Assembly: GCF_003600835.1 (NCBI RefSeq)
Contig: NZ_NQYC01000001.1
Coordinates: 1,550,001-1,614,000, forward strand
DNA from: Bacillus sp. PK3_68
GTDB taxonomy: Bacteria > Bacillota > Bacilli > Bacillales > Domibacillaceae
DNA length: 64,000 nucleotides
Direction of reading: 5' to 3'
Of this stretch, positions 37,632 to 47,568 are shown in pieces. The position numbers were made by a program, and so were the translations under genes. The stretch's first letter is position 1; every line of letters starts with the position of its first letter. The notes beneath the pieces are model-generated. The model did no database searches and had not been told where the DNA came from. It worked only from the letters and a program-made list of their open reading frames with translations.

Positions 37632-38288
37632 ATGAATGTAAGAAGAATCGTTCTCTTAAACGTTTTAACGATTGTTATTTTAATCGGCGGCGGTTTTCTC
37701 GGTTATTACTTTTTTACTCAGACGAACAATTATATAAAGACAGATAATGCAAAAATTGATGGCCAACAAATGGCGGTTGCTGCTCCAGCAGCTGGAAAGC
37801 TTGTCAGCTGGAATGGCGAGTTCGGAGAAAAATATAAAGCGGGCGAGAAGCTTGGTGAAGTAGAAACTCAATCTCCATCTGGAACTGGAACAATCAAAGT
37901 ACCAGTGACTCTTCCACAAGATGGAACAATCGTTGAAGAAAAAGCTGTAAAGAACAGCATGACTGCTGCTGGAACACCACTTGCTTACGCTTATGATTTA
38001 AATAATCTGTGGATAACAGCGAATGTAGATGAAACAAAACTTGAAGATCTTTCTGTTGGTGAAAAAGTAGATATTTACGTAGATGCCTATCCAGACACTA
38101 CTTTAACAGGAAAAGTGAAAAAAATTGGTCTTGCGACAGCCAATGTCTTCTCAATGCTGCCGTCAAGCAACTCTACAGCTAACTATACGAAAGTTACACA
38201 AGTCGTGCCGGTAACTATTTCCATTAATGATCAGAAGTCATTGGATATTGTACCTGGCATGAATGTTTCCGTTCGCATTCACAAATAA
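37632..38288 (+). CDS. Membrane fusion protein, HlyD/EmrA-like
   Basis: 218 residues. One N-terminal membrane anchor (about 5-28), then a short barrel-sandwich hybrid (DNAKIDGQQMAVAAPAAGKLVSW) and beta-barrel (NNLWITANVDETKLEDLSVGEKVDIYVDAYP). The coiled-coil hairpin usual in EmrA is missing, so this is a minimal adaptor as found in Gram-positive bacteria. RBS AAAGGAGTTG. It is 13 bp before the MFS pump gene and presumably its partner. Confidence 0.88.
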   Translation: MNVRRIVLLNVLTIVILIGGGFLGYYFFTQTNNYIKTDNAKIDGQQMAVAAPAAGKLVSWNGEFGEKYKAGEKLGEVETQSPSGTGTIKVPVTLPQDGTIVEEKAVKNSMTAAGTPLAYAYDLNNLWITANVDETKLEDLSVGEKVDIYVDAYPDTTLTGKVKKIGLATANVFSMLPSSNSTANYTKVTQVVPVTISINDQKSLDIVPGMNVSVRIHK

Positions 38289-38301
38289 GGAGGAGGGATA
38301 C

Positions 38302-40065
38302 ATGGCATCAGCTTTTCTAATTGGTTACTTTATTTTAGCCGTTATTGTGGTAGCTTTTGTGAACAAGCGTCTGGCCGCAAAACGCAAGAAGACAGAACCT
38401 GATTTGCCTGTCGCAGGAAAAGAAATGCCGCAGCAATCAGCTATAGCTGTCCAGCAGGAAGATGCATCTCAGCAAACAGCAGTACCAGAGGACATTCAGC
38501 AAGAGGCCCAAGAAGAAACAAATGCTGAAGTAGCTGAAGAAATCTATTCCTCTTCAGAAGATGCACCACCAAAACGGGTTGGTCCCGTTCTTGCTGTGCT
38601 ACTGTTTGGAATGTTTGTGGCCATTTTGAACCAGACGTTGATCAATGTCGCTCTGCCGGTTATGATGAGTGACTTTAACGTATCAACAAGTACGGCTCAA
38701 TGGCTGATGACCGGCTTTATGCTTGTCAATGGCATTATGATTCCAATTAGTGCCTTTTTGATCTTAAAGTACGGTTTTCGAAAATTATTTATTTTGTCGA
38801 TGATTTCTTTTACAGTTGGGTCTATCATTTGCGCCGTCTCCGGCACATTCACTATTATGATGGTCGGACGTGTAATCCAAGCGATCGGTGCAGGTGTGCT
38901 CATGCCACTCGGAACAAATGTCTTCATGACACTCTTTCCACCTGAGAAACGTGGAGCTGCCATGGGAACAATGGGGATTGCAATGATTCTTGCTCCTGCA
39001 ATTGGCCCGACACTTACTGGCTGGGTCATCCAGCATTACGAATGGAACGTGATGTTTTATGGCATGTTCATTCTTGGTGTAATTGATATTTTACTGGCCA
39101 TTCGCCTGTTCCATCTTAAGAGTGAAACGGTTGATTTGAAGCTCGATGTGTTCAGCCTCATTACTTCTTCTATCGGATTTGGCGGGTTGCTATATGGCTT
39201 TAGTGAAGCTGGCAACAATGGATGGGACAGTGCAGAAGTTATCCTATCCCTTATCATTGGAATTATCTCTCTCGCCGTTTTCGTTTGGAAGCAACTTGTT
39301 TCGGAAACACCGATGCTTAACATGAATGTATTTAAATTCAATATGTTTACCTTTACGCTTATCATCAACTCAATTATTACGATGGCACTATTCGGCGGTA
39401 TGCTTTTGTTGCCTATTTACCTACAAAACATCCGTGGCTTTACTCCGATGGAATCCGGGCTTCTCTTGCTTCCTGGAGCATTGATCATGGGTCTAATGGG
39501 GCCGATCGCAGGAAAGTTGTTCGATAAATACGGCGTTCGTTGGCTCGCTGTTATTGGTCTGGCCATTACAACCTACGGGACGTTCGAATTTACGCACCTA
39601 ACATCTGATACCCCGTATCGCAGCATCCTGATGATTTATATTTTGCGCTCCTTCGGGATGTCGCTCATTATGATGCCGATTATGACGGCTGGTATGAATG
39701 TGTTGCCGATGAAACTGATCGCTCATGGTACAGCCATGTCCAATACAATCCGTCAGGTGGCTGGCTCGATTGGCACAGCCTTCCTCGTTACCATTATGAC
39801 GAGACAAAGCACCTTTCACATGGCGGATTACGAAAACCAAGTAACAACAACAAATTCTTTTATTCAGGATAAAATCAATTCGTTAAGTCAAGCATTTGGC
39901 GGTGGAGAATCCGGACATATGATGTCAATCATGTCGCTCTACAGCGAAGGAATGAAATTGTCCACCATTAAAGGTATTAATGATGCGTTTGTTGTGGCGA
40001 CAATTTTAGCCGCTATCGCATTCATACTCTCTTTCTTCCTTCCTTCGAAGAAGAAAGCAGCCTAA
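38302..40065 (+). CDS. DHA2 family MFS multidrug transporter (EmrB/QacA-like)
   Basis: 587 residues. The core (about 90-585) is a 14-helix DHA2 drug:H+ antiporter with motif A-like GYRK region, GVLMPLGTNVFMTLFP, and motif C-like APAIGPTLTGWV. Unusually, an extra N-terminal helix (1-21) plus a basic patch and an acidic Gln/Glu-rich linker (about 30-85) precede it. ATG 38302 follows AAGGAGGAGGG. Third gene of the MarR-controlled unit; exports unknown compounds. Confidence 0.92.
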   Translation: MASAFLIGYFILAVIVVAFVNKRLAAKRKKTEPDLPVAGKEMPQQSAIAVQQEDASQQTAVPEDIQQEAQEETNAEVAEEIYSSSEDAPPKRVGPVLAVLLFGMFVAILNQTLINVALPVMMSDFNVSTSTAQWLMTGFMLVNGIMIPISAFLILKYGFRKLFILSMISFTVGSIICAVSGTFTIMMVGRVIQAIGAGVLMPLGTNVFMTLFPPEKRGAAMGTMGIAMILAPAIGPTLTGWVIQHYEWNVMFYGMFILGVIDILLAIRLFHLKSETVDLKLDVFSLITSSIGFGGLLYGFSEAGNNGWDSAEVILSLIIGIISLAVFVWKQLVSETPMLNMNVFKFNMFTFTLIINSIITMALFGGMLLLPIYLQNIRGFTPMESGLLLLPGALIMGLMGPIAGKLFDKYGVRWLAVIGLAITTYGTFEFTHLTSDTPYRSILMIYILRSFGMSLIMMPIMTAGMNVLPMKLIAHGTAMSNTIRQVAGSIGTAFLVTIMTRQSTFHMADYENQVTTTNSFIQDKINSLSQAFGGGESGHMMSIMSLYSEGMKLSTIKGINDAFVVATILAAIAFILSFFLPSKKKAA

Positions 40066-40092
40066 GAGAACCCTTTAGGGTTCTCTTTTTTT
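40065..40092 (+). terminator. Intrinsic terminator of the pump operon
   Basis: AGAGAACCC / GGGTTCTCT stem overlapping the stop codon, followed by TTTTTTT. Confidence 0.88.
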
Positions 40093-40162
40093 CTATTCAT
40101 TGACAACCGATGAATAAATCAACTACTATGAAAAGAATTGCTTAAGAAAGAAGGGATTCCAT

Positions 40163-41416
40163 ATGGACTATGATGTAATTATTATCGGTGGCGGTCCTTC
40201 CGGTTTAATGGCAGCCATTGCAGCCGGTGAGCAAAAAGCGCGTGTATTGCTTGTTGATAAAGGCAGCAAGCTCGGCCGAAAGCTTGCTATATCAGGTGGC
40301 GGCCGCTGTAATGTAACCAACCGCCTACCGGTTGATGAAATCATTAAGCATATCCCGGGAAATGGTCGTTTTCTATATAGCGCTTTCTCTGTTTTTAACA
40401 ATGAAGATATCATTCGTTTTTTTGAAGACCTCGGTATTGCCCTAAAAGAGGAAGATCACGGGCGCATGTTTCCAGTAAGCAATAAAGCGCAGTCAGTCGT
40501 TGACGCACTTCTTAATAGGATGAAAGAGCTCAACGTTGAAACACGTGTGAACACGGCCGTGGCCGATCTGCTATTTGAAAATGGCCGTACAGCCGGAGTC
40601 ATTTTCCGCGACGGCCAAACCATCCGCAGCCACTCTGTCGTTATTGCTGCAGGCGGCAGTTCTGTTCCACAAACTGGTTCAACAGGCGATGCTTATCCGT
40701 GGGCTGAAAAAGCGGGCCACACAGTAACAGAGCTCTATCCGACAGAGGTGCCGGTCACTTCGGAGGAACCATTTATTAAAGAGAAAAAACTACAAGGACT
40801 TTCTCTTCGCGATGTAGCTGTAAGCGTTCTGAACCCTAAGGGCAAGCCAATCATTACTCACCGCATGGATATGATTTTTACCCACTTCGGCATATCTGGT
40901 CCCGCAGTGCTGCGCTGCAGCCAATTTGTCGTTAAAGCGCTCAAGAAAAGCAAAACAGGTGAAGTATTCATGGCGATCGACAGCCTGCCTGACAAAAATG
41001 AAGAAAAGCTTTTTCAAGAGGTGCGCCAACAGCTCGCTGATCATCCAAAAAAAGCGGTGAAAAATAGTTTAAAAGGGTTGCTTCCTGAGCGCTACTTGCT
41101 GTTTTTACTGGAAGAGGCGGAGATCCATGAGGAAACACCAGGAAACGGTATTAGCACCGAGAAAATCCGCCAGTTTGCGCACTTGTGCAAGCAGTTTCGT
41201 TTTGCTGTCAACGGGACCCTGCCACTGGAGAAAGCCTTTGTCACCGGCGGTGGTGTTTCTATTAAAGAAGTGGACCCAAAAACAATGGCTTCTAAAAAAA
41301 TGCCCGGCTTATTTTTTTGCGGTGAAGTACTCGACATCCATGGTTATACAGGCGGCTACAATATTACCTCCGCACTTATTACTGGTCGGCTGGCTGGCTC
41401 AAATGCTGCCCAGTGA
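40163..41416 (+). CDS. ytfP: YtfP, FAD-dependent oxidoreductase (HI0933/BaiN family)
   Basis: 417 residues. N-terminal FAD dinucleotide motif [20 protein letters not shown], then [16 protein letters not shown] (family hallmark). C-terminal [26 protein letters not shown] completes the FAD site. B. subtilis YtfP is about 420. A soluble flavoprotein whose physiological substrate is unknown; relatives include a bile-acid reductase. RBS GAAGGGATTCC. Confidence 0.9.
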   Translation: MDYDVIIIGGGPSGLMAAIAAGEQKARVLLVDKGSKLGRKLAISGGGRCNVTNRLPVDEIIKHIPGNGRFLYSAFSVFNNEDIIRFFEDLGIALKEEDHGRMFPVSNKAQSVVDALLNRMKELNVETRVNTAVADLLFENGRTAGVIFRDGQTIRSHSVVIAAGGSSVPQTGSTGDAYPWAEKAGHTVTELYPTEVPVTSEEPFIKEKKLQGLSLRDVAVSVLNPKGKPIITHRMDMIFTHFGISGPAVLRCSQFVVKALKKSKTGEVFMAIDSLPDKNEEKLFQEVRQQLADHPKKAVKNSLKGLLPERYLLFLLEEAEIHEETPGNGISTEKIRQFAHLCKQFRFAVNGTLPLEKAFVTGGGVSIKEVDPKTMASKKMPGLFFCGEVLDIHGYTGGYNITSALITGRLAGSNAAQ

Positions 41417-41449
41417 AAAAAGCAGAGGACATTTTCCTCTGCTTTTTTC
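41417..41449 (+). terminator. Intrinsic terminator of ytfP
   Basis: AAAAAGCAGAGGA / TCCTCTGCTTTTT stem plus T-tract directly after the stop. Confidence 0.88.
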
Positions 41450-41455
41450 TTTACA

Positions 41456-41614
41456 TCAACAAAACCGATTTTCGTTTGAGACGCTTTGGTTAATGCGTGT
41501 CCGCCGGGATACTTCCGTATGACCATTCACCTGCGAGTTTGTACGCTTCGGTCTCGTCCAATTGTGGTGAAACTTTTGAGAAGTCGGATCAAGCCAATCT
41601 TTTCTGCTCATCAT
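41456..41614 (-). CDS. Small basic hypothetical protein (52 residues)
   Basis: Begins MMSRKDWLDPTSQKFHHNW and continues with Arg/Lys/Asn-rich sequence ending NENRFC. It is supported by a good ribosome site (GGTGAGGTG, 4 bases before ATG 41614) and by sitting in an otherwise gene-free 475-bp gap. No membrane segment; very hydrophilic with many His, Asn and Arg. It resembles the short, conserved, often spore-associated orphan proteins of Bacillus, but I cannot name a family. Its stop is a few bases from the ytfP terminator, which is palindromic and could also serve this gene. Confidence 0.5.
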   Translation of the reverse strand: MMSRKDWLDPTSQKFHHNWTRPKRTNSQVNGHTEVSRRTRINQSVSNENRFC

Positions 41615-41640
41615 TTTCACCTCACCGGAAATTTGTGAAA

Positions 41641-41668
41641 GGATATTCAACTGCTGAATATCCTTTTT
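41641..41668. terminator. Hairpin between the 52-residue gene and ytwF
   Basis: Perfect 9-bp stem GGATATTCA / TGAATATCC followed by TTTTTAG on the + strand. The sequence from here to 41845 holds nothing else recognised. Confidence 0.6.
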
Positions 41669-41845
41669 AGCTTGTGTTAAAAGCAGGGAAGTATGTTTTT
41701 CTTGTTTACTTTTTTAATGGCAGCCTAATTGTTGATATTCCGTGCATAAGTGATGATACCAGCTCTGCATGCCCGATATCCCTGCCTGATTCAGGATATG
41801 TTCACTTTGATTCCAGTTAGGCCTTTCTCCTTCTCAATTTCTCCA

Positions 41846-41885
41846 ATAAAAAAGCTGCTCCCCTTCTGATGAAGGGGAACAGCTA
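41846..41885 (-). terminator. Intrinsic terminator of ytwF/leuS
   Basis: AGCTGTTCCCCTTC / GAAGGGGAGCAGCT stem followed by TTTTTT on the minus strand, just past ytwF. Confidence 0.88.
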
Positions 41886-41891
41886 AGCACA

Positions 41892-42197
41892 TTATTTTGT
41901 TTCGCCGGTCCATTCAAGCATGCCGCCTGCCATATTACGGACTTTAAAACCTTGATCGCGCATATAATAGCAGACATTTTCACTGCGTCGGCCCGAGCGG
42001 CAGACAAAAATATATTCCTTCTCTTTATCAAATTGATCTAAGTGATTCGGGATGGTTCCCATTACAATGTGTTTAGCCTGCGGAATTTTACCGCCTGCCA
42101 CTTCCTCATCTTCCCGTACATCCACAATTTCCAACTTTTCACCGTTGGCTAATTTTTGTTTAAGTTCTTCAGGTGTAATTTCTGGAATTGGCTCCAT
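41892..42197 (-). CDS. ytwF: Rhodanese-like sulfurtransferase YtwF
   Basis: 101 residues, single rhodanese domain with the active-site loop CRSGRRS (catalytic Cys near residue 68). DVREDEEVAGGKIPQAKHIVMG is the usual N-terminal part. It carries persulfide sulfur for thiolation or detoxification. ATG 42195-42197 is preferred over 42204-42206 because AGAGAGG is only then correctly spaced. It lies 16 bp after leuS and probably cotranscribes with it. Confidence 0.9.
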   Translation of the reverse strand: MEPIPEITPEELKQKLANGEKLEIVDVREDEEVAGGKIPQAKHIVMGTIPNHLDQFDKEKEYIFVCRSGRRSENVCYYMRDQGFKVRNMAGGMLEWTGETK

Positions 42198-42213
42198 CTG
42201 TACCATCCTCTCT

Positions 42214-44625
42214 TTAGTTTGCTACGATGTTAACAAGTTTGCCCGGCACTGCGATGACTTTACGCACTGTTTTTCCGGCAATCTGCTCTTGCACCTTTTC
42301 ATCGTTCATTGCAATTTGTTCCATCTCTTCTCTCGTTGCTTCCTTGGAAATCATTAATTTTGCTTTCATTTTGCCGTTTACCTGAACGACAATTTCCACT
42401 TCGTCGTCAACAAGCTTAGACTCGTCATATGTTGGCCATTGCTCATAACTGATTGTACCTTCATGGCCAAGCTTTTCCCACATTTCTTCTGCCAGATGCG
42501 GCGCAACCGGAGCAAGCAATTTAACAAAGCCTTCTACGTATTCTTTTGGAATAGCTGTTGCTTTATAACCCTCGTTAATGAATACCATCATTTGGGAAAT
42601 AGCCGTATTAAAGCGTAAATGCTCATAATCCTCTGTCACTTTCTTCACTGTTTGATGATACACTTTTTCAAGCTCATTGCCTGAGTCTGTAATTTTCTCA
42701 CTCAATTCGCCAGTCTCCTGAATGAACAAGCGCCAAATGCGGTCAAGGAAGCGGCGGGCACCGTCAAGTCCCGTTGTAGACCAGGCAATGGAAGCATCAA
42801 GCGGCCCCATAAACATTTCATACAGGCGAAGTGTGTCGGCCCCGTGGCTTTCCACGATCTCATCCGGATTCACGACATTTCCTTTCGATTTACTCATTTT
42901 TTCATTGTTTTCTCCAAGAATCATTCCTTGGTTAAACAGCTTTTGGAATGGCTCTTTCGTATGAACCACACCGAGATCATACAAAACTTTATGCCAGAAG
43001 CGGGCGTATAATAAGTGAAGCACAGCATGCTCTGCTCCTCCAATATAAATATCGACCGGAAGCCATTCTTTTAATTTCTCTTCAGAAGCGAGCGCCTCGC
43101 TGTTACGAGGGTCGATAAAGCGCAAATAATACCAGCAGCTTCCCGCCCATTGCGGCATTGTATTTGTTTCACGCCGGCCTTTTTTGCCCGTCTCTGGATC
43201 AATGACATTAACCCAATCATCAATATTAGCAAGCGGAGATTCACCTGTTCCACTCGGCTTAATTTCTGTTGTTACAGGAAGCATAAGCGGCAATTCTTCT
43301 TCCGGAACAGTGCTCATGGTACCGTCTTCCCAATGGATAATTGGGATTGGTTCTCCCCAATAACGCTGGCGGCTAAACAGCCAGTCACGAAGACGGTATG
43401 TTACTTTCTTCGTACCAATGCCTTTCTCTTCAAGCCATTCAATCATTTTCTGAATCGCTTCTTCTTTATTGAATCCGTTTAAAAAGTCGGAGTTTACATG
43501 TTCACCATCGCCAGTATAAGCTGCTTTTTCAACGTCTCCGCCGGCTACTACTTCCTTAATCGGCAAATCGAATGCTTGAGCGAACTCATAATCACGCTCA
43601 TCGTGTGCTGGCACGGCCATAATGGCTCCAGTTCCGTAGCTCATTAATACGTAATCAGCAATCCAGATCGGCATCTTTTCTCCATTTGCCGGATTGATTG
43701 CATAAGCACCAGTGAAAACACCAGTTTTCTCTTTGGCAAGATCCGTGCGCTCCAGGTCACTTTTCGCTTTAATTTTATCTAAATAGCCAGCCACTGCCTC
43801 TTTTTGTTCATCTGTAGTAATTTTAGCCACAAATGGATGCTCCGGCGCTAAAACCGCATATGTTGCTCCAAAAAGTGTATCTGGTCGCGTTGTGAACACA
43901 GTAAATGTTTCATCATGACCATCAATAGCAAATGTCACTTCTGCTCCCTCGGAACGGCCGATCCAATTGCGCTGCATGTCTTTAATGCTTTCCGGCCAGT
44001 CAAGCTCCTCTAAATCTTCGAGCAAACGATCAGCATAGGCTGTAATTTTCAACATCCATTGCTTCATCGGACGACGTTCAACAGGATGGCCTCCCCGTTC
44101 ACTCTTGCCATCAATGACTTCTTCATTGGCAAGCACAGTACCGAGAGCCGGACACCAGTTCACCGCTACTTCATCAATATAAGCGAGGCCTTTTTTATAA
44201 AGCTGCAGGAAAATCCATTGCGTCCATTTATAATATTCCGGGTCTGTCGTATTAATTTCCCGGTCCCAATCATAAGAGAAGCCAAGCGATTTAATTTGGC
44301 GGCGGAAGTTATTAATGTTCTGTTCAGTAAATTCTGCCGGGTCATTTCCTGTATCCAATGCATACTGTTCCGCTGGCAGTCCAAACGCATCCCATCCCAT
44401 TGGATGAAGAACGTTATACCCTTGCATCCGCTTCATGCGTGATAGGATATCTGTTGCTGTGTAGCCTTCCGGGTGGCCGACATGAAGGCCAGCCCCTGAT
44501 GGATAAGGAAACATATCAAGCGCGTAAAATTTTGACTGTCCTCTTTGTTCCTGTGTTTTGAATGTTTTATTTTCTTCCCAATATTGCTGCCATTTCTTTT
44601 CAACCTTTTGATGATCGAAACTCAT
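42214..44625 (-). CDS. leuS: Leucyl-tRNA synthetase
   Basis: 803 residues (B. subtilis LeuS 804). Class Ia synthetase. HIGH motif as HVGHPEGY near residue 48, a CP1 editing domain (about 220-400, [20 protein letters not shown]), KMSKSKGN near 575, and the anticodon-binding domain. ATG 44623-44625 after GGAAGGGTG gives [16 protein letters not shown] as in Bacillus; longer upstream frames run into the T-box terminator. Controlled by a Leu T-box. Confidence 0.97.
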   Translation of the reverse strand: MSFDHQKVEKKWQQYWEENKTFKTQEQRGQSKFYALDMFPYPSGAGLHVGHPEGYTATDILSRMKRMQGYNVLHPMGWDAFGLPAEQYALDTGNDPAEFTEQNINNFRRQIKSLGFSYDWDREINTTDPEYYKWTQWIFLQLYKKGLAYIDEVAVNWCPALGTVLANEEVIDGKSERGGHPVERRPMKQWMLKITAYADRLLEDLEELDWPESIKDMQRNWIGRSEGAEVTFAIDGHDETFTVFTTRPDTLFGATYAVLAPEHPFVAKITTDEQKEAVAGYLDKIKAKSDLERTDLAKEKTGVFTGAYAINPANGEKMPIWIADYVLMSYGTGAIMAVPAHDERDYEFAQAFDLPIKEVVAGGDVEKAAYTGDGEHVNSDFLNGFNKEEAIQKMIEWLEEKGIGTKKVTYRLRDWLFSRQRYWGEPIPIIHWEDGTMSTVPEEELPLMLPVTTEIKPSGTGESPLANIDDWVNVIDPETGKKGRRETNTMPQWAGSCWYYLRFIDPRNSEALASEEKLKEWLPVDIYIGGAEHAVLHLLYARFWHKVLYDLGVVHTKEPFQKLFNQGMILGENNEKMSKSKGNVVNPDEIVESHGADTLRLYEMFMGPLDASIAWSTTGLDGARRFLDRIWRLFIQETGELSEKITDSGNELEKVYHQTVKKVTEDYEHLRFNTAISQMMVFINEGYKATAIPKEYVEGFVKLLAPVAPHLAEEMWEKLGHEGTISYEQWPTYDESKLVDDEVEIVVQVNGKMKAKLMISKEATREEMEQIAMNDEKVQEQIAGKTVRKVIAVPGKLVNIVAN

Positions 44626-44651
44626 CTGTAACACCCTTCCATGTTGAATAT

Positions 44652-44905
44652 TAAAAAACTCCCGTCCCATAATTGGGACGAGAGTATATTTCCCGCGGTA
44701 CCACCCAGATTAGTGCCTTCATTTGGCACTCTGCTTGACGTCTTTAACGCAGATCGGCGGCAGGCACTACTGTTTATGGTTCGCACCTGCGATTCCAAGG
44801 CGAGTTCATGGTATTCCGGACTGGCTTGCACCTCCCGCCAGCTCTCTAATTCCGAAAATCGTCACTACTATTCCTCATCATCATCTTTTACTTATTCAAT
44901 CTACG
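44652..44905 (-). promoter_or_regulatory. T-box riboswitch, leucine-specific leader of leuS
   Basis: Minus strand: AG-bulge AGAGAG, distal stem with GGAGGTG, specifier CUC (Leu) at 44802-44804 in the context ATGAACTCGCC, and T-box TGGGTGGTACCGCGG at 44693-44707. A terminator stem (CTCTCGTCCC / GGGACGGGAG plus TTTTTT) spans 44652-44684. Confidence 0.94.
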
Positions 44906-44908
44906 ACT

Positions 44909-44937
44909 ATTTTAGACAAAATTGCCCACAGTTGCAA
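44909..44937 (-). promoter_or_regulatory. leuS promoter
   Basis: Minus strand TTGCAA (44932-44937), 17 bp, TAAAAT (44909-44914). It sits against the 3' end of the neighbouring MFS gene. Confidence 0.6.
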
Positions 44938-44939
44938 GC

Positions 44940-46136
44940 TTAAAGAGAAGATATGGAAGGAGATGGTACTTCTTTTTTCTTTTTTAATGGCCGATCGTAA
45001 ATCATTGTTAATCCCATGCTAATAAGCAAGAAAGCCATCAGAGTGATAAATAGTATCGGCATGCCGTATAGATCCACGAGAATCCCGCCGAGCACCGGTC
45101 CAAACATCCGTCCGGCTGTTGCGGTGCTATTTACGATTCCCTGGTAAAACCCTTCTCTGCCTTTTGGTGATAATTGGCTGGCTACGGTCGGCACCGCCGG
45201 CCAGACAAACATTTCACCGATAGTTAAGATAAGCATAGCGGCGAGAAACCCTCTAAAGTCGCTTGCAAAAGCGGTAATAGCAAATGATCCCATGAAAATA
45301 AGAATTCCAATCATAATTTGCTTTTTTAAATTATCCTGAAAAGCCCGAACAAAAAAGTTAACGAGCGGCTGGCCAAATACGATTAACAAGCCATTAACTG
45401 TCCATAGAAAACTATATTCTTTCAGGCTGATATTTATTTCTTGTGTATAGTTTGCGATAGTCGACTGCCATTGAACATAGCCAACCCAGCAAAGCATATA
45501 AGCTGTACATAGTATGAAAAGTGCCGTCAGCTTGCTGCGGTTCTTCACTTTGCCATTTTCCGCAATGACATTTGTTTGTACTCCGGTCACATTGGCCATT
45601 TGGCGATAACCAAAAGCGGCTATGAGAAAGAAAACAATAAACATAGCCAAGTTGGCCGCAAAGATATAATTAAAGGAGAAAGAAGCAACAAAACCACCCA
45701 TTGCAGAACCTAGCGCCACCCCGGCGTTTTGCGAAATATACACAGCATTAAATGCCCGGCGTCCTCCTTTTGGCCAAACCGCACCAACAAGCGCGTAGAC
45801 AGCCGGAAAGATCGCTCCTGATCCGAAGCCGACAATCGTTAAAAAGATAACATAATGGGGCCAGTCATGCCACATTGTCATGCCAGCCATCGCAATCAAA
45901 TTTAAGCCTGCCCCAAGTAAAATCGTTCTGTAACCACCAAGACGGTCAAATAACGCCCCACCGAGCAAATTGCCCACAACGGTAGCCCCAGCATTTAACA
46001 TTAAAACAATCCCTGCTATCGACAAGGATTTTCCTAATTCACCATGTATGTAAATGGTATTGAGAGGCCATAAGAACGAAGCACCTGTCACATTAATCAC
46101 CATGCCGATCACTAACAACCAAACTGCTTTTGGCAT
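44940..46136 (-). CDS. MFS transporter (putative exporter)
   Basis: 398 residues, 12 predicted helices. The MFS loop 2-3 motif is present as GGALFDRLGGYRTIL near residue 60, and a proline/glycine-rich motif C-like segment SQNAGVALGSAMGGFVA near 130. Probably a drug or metabolite exporter; no substrate can be inferred. RBS AGGAGGGGATACAGT. No clear terminator follows it; the leuS promoter starts at its end. Confidence 0.88.
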   Translation of the reverse strand: MPKAVWLLVIGMVINVTGASFLWPLNTIYIHGELGKSLSIAGIVLMLNAGATVVGNLLGGALFDRLGGYRTILLGAGLNLIAMAGMTMWHDWPHYVIFLTIVGFGSGAIFPAVYALVGAVWPKGGRRAFNAVYISQNAGVALGSAMGGFVASFSFNYIFAANLAMFIVFFLIAAFGYRQMANVTGVQTNVIAENGKVKNRSKLTALFILCTAYMLCWVGYVQWQSTIANYTQEINISLKEYSFLWTVNGLLIVFGQPLVNFFVRAFQDNLKKQIMIGILIFMGSFAITAFASDFRGFLAAMLILTIGEMFVWPAVPTVASQLSPKGREGFYQGIVNSTATAGRMFGPVLGGILVDLYGMPILFITLMAFLLISMGLTMIYDRPLKKKKEVPSPSISSL

Positions 46137-46345
46137 ACTGTATCCCCTCCTGTTTTATTTAATTATTTCGAGTTCCAAAATAGTATTGTAGATCGCCAAG
46201 CCAAATTTTTCAAGCCGTTTTCTGAACTTAAAATTCTGACTAATCTTCCACGGATGAAGCTCGCTTTCTATTGCTTATTCATGATAAAATTTCCTTTATG
46301 CTGCAGCATTTGCCCAGCTTGAAAGAGAGGGTGAGTTTAATAAAG

Positions 46346-47317
46346 ATGAATCCATTTCCTTACGCAAGTGACAATAAGCGCTATCATACATGGAATTATC
46401 ATTTACGCAATCATTTTGGACATAAAGTATTCAAAGTTGCGCTGGACGGAGGGTTTGACTGCCCAAATCGTGATGGAACAGTCGCATTCGGCGGCTGCAC
46501 CTTTTGCAGTGCCGCCGGGTCGGGTGATTTTGCCGGCAGCCGGTCTGACAGTCTGGAGAAACAGTTTCACGATATTAAAGGAAAAATGCATCAAAAATGG
46601 AAGAACGGCAAATACATGGCCTATTTTCAGGCATATACAAACACTCATGCTCCCGTAGAAGTGCTTCGCGAGAAATATGAAACTGTTCTTAGCCAGGAGG
46701 GTGTCGTCGGTTTATCGATCGCTACACGCCCGGATTGTCTTCCGGATGAAGTAGTCGAATATTTAGCTGAACTAAATAAGCGCACTTACTTATGGGTGGA
46801 ACTCGGTTTGCAAACTGTTCATGAAAAGACGGCACAACTTATTAACCGGGCACACGACTTTTCTACTTATGTAGAGGGGGTAGAGAAATTGCGTAAGCAT
46901 GATATCCGCATCTGTTCCCATATTATTAACGGCCTCCCTCTTGAGACACCCGAGATGATGATGGAAACAGCGGAGACAGTTGCCCGCCTTGATGTTCAAG
47001 GAATTAAAATTCATTTGCTCCATTTGTTAAAAGGCACACCAATGGTGAAGCAATATGAGAAAGGGCTGCTTGAGTTTTTATCTCTTGAAGACTATGTGAA
47101 TCTCGTATGTGATCAGCTCGAAATCTTGCCGCCGGAAATGATTATTCATCGCATTACTGGCGATGGACCTATCAACTTAATGGTTGGCCCAATGTGGAGT
47201 GTCGATAAATGGACCGTGCTCAATGCCATTGATGCTGAATTAAAACGGCGTAACAGCTTTCAGGGCGCACGACACCTCGAACTTTGCAAAAAAGATGAGA
47301 AACGGATTAATTATTAA
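46346..47317 (+). CDS. ytqA: Radical SAM protein YtqA (probable tRNA U34 modification enzyme MnmL)
   Basis: 323 residues (B. subtilis YtqA 322). Radical SAM cluster CPNRDGTVAFGGCTFC with the TIGR01212 spacing near residue 35. NTHAPVEVL, GLSIATRPDCLPD and HLLKGTPMV are family motifs. In B. subtilis YtqA/MnmL is reported to convert cmnm5 to nm5 at tRNA U34, with YtqB/MnmM methylating the product. Start uncertain: ATG 46346 (used) or GTG 46331; GAGAGGGTGA lies upstream of both in awkward spacing. Confidence 0.9.
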   Translation: MNPFPYASDNKRYHTWNYHLRNHFGHKVFKVALDGGFDCPNRDGTVAFGGCTFCSAAGSGDFAGSRSDSLEKQFHDIKGKMHQKWKNGKYMAYFQAYTNTHAPVEVLREKYETVLSQEGVVGLSIATRPDCLPDEVVEYLAELNKRTYLWVELGLQTVHEKTAQLINRAHDFSTYVEGVEKLRKHDIRICSHIINGLPLETPEMMMETAETVARLDVQGIKIHLLHLLKGTPMVKQYEKGLLEFLSLEDYVNLVCDQLEILPPEMIIHRITGDGPINLMVGPMWSVDKWTVLNAIDAELKRRNSFQGARHLELCKKDEKRINY

Positions 47318-47340
47318 AACTAGTGGATTTAAAATAAATG

Positions 47341-47376
47341 CTGGCTGTCGACTTTGTCGACAGCCATGTTTTTTTA
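47341..47376 (+). terminator. Intrinsic terminator of ytqA
   Basis: Stem TGGCTGTCGAC / GTCGACAGCCA followed by TGTTTTTTT. The 190 bp between this hairpin and the next gene are AT-rich; no convincing promoter class was identified. Confidence 0.85.
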
Positions 47377-47568
47377 TAAGCTTAAATAGCTTTTTTAACG
47401 GCATTTAAAATATTGTACATTTGTACAAGAAAATTTTTTTATCTAGCATTTATAGTAATAGGGAGCTTATCCAGATGTTAACGAAGTACATGCCTAACAA
47501 ACGCCAGCCTGCAAAACCTTTGAAATGTATGCACTCTCCTTAGATTTATCAAAAGAAGGAGGTCCAAA

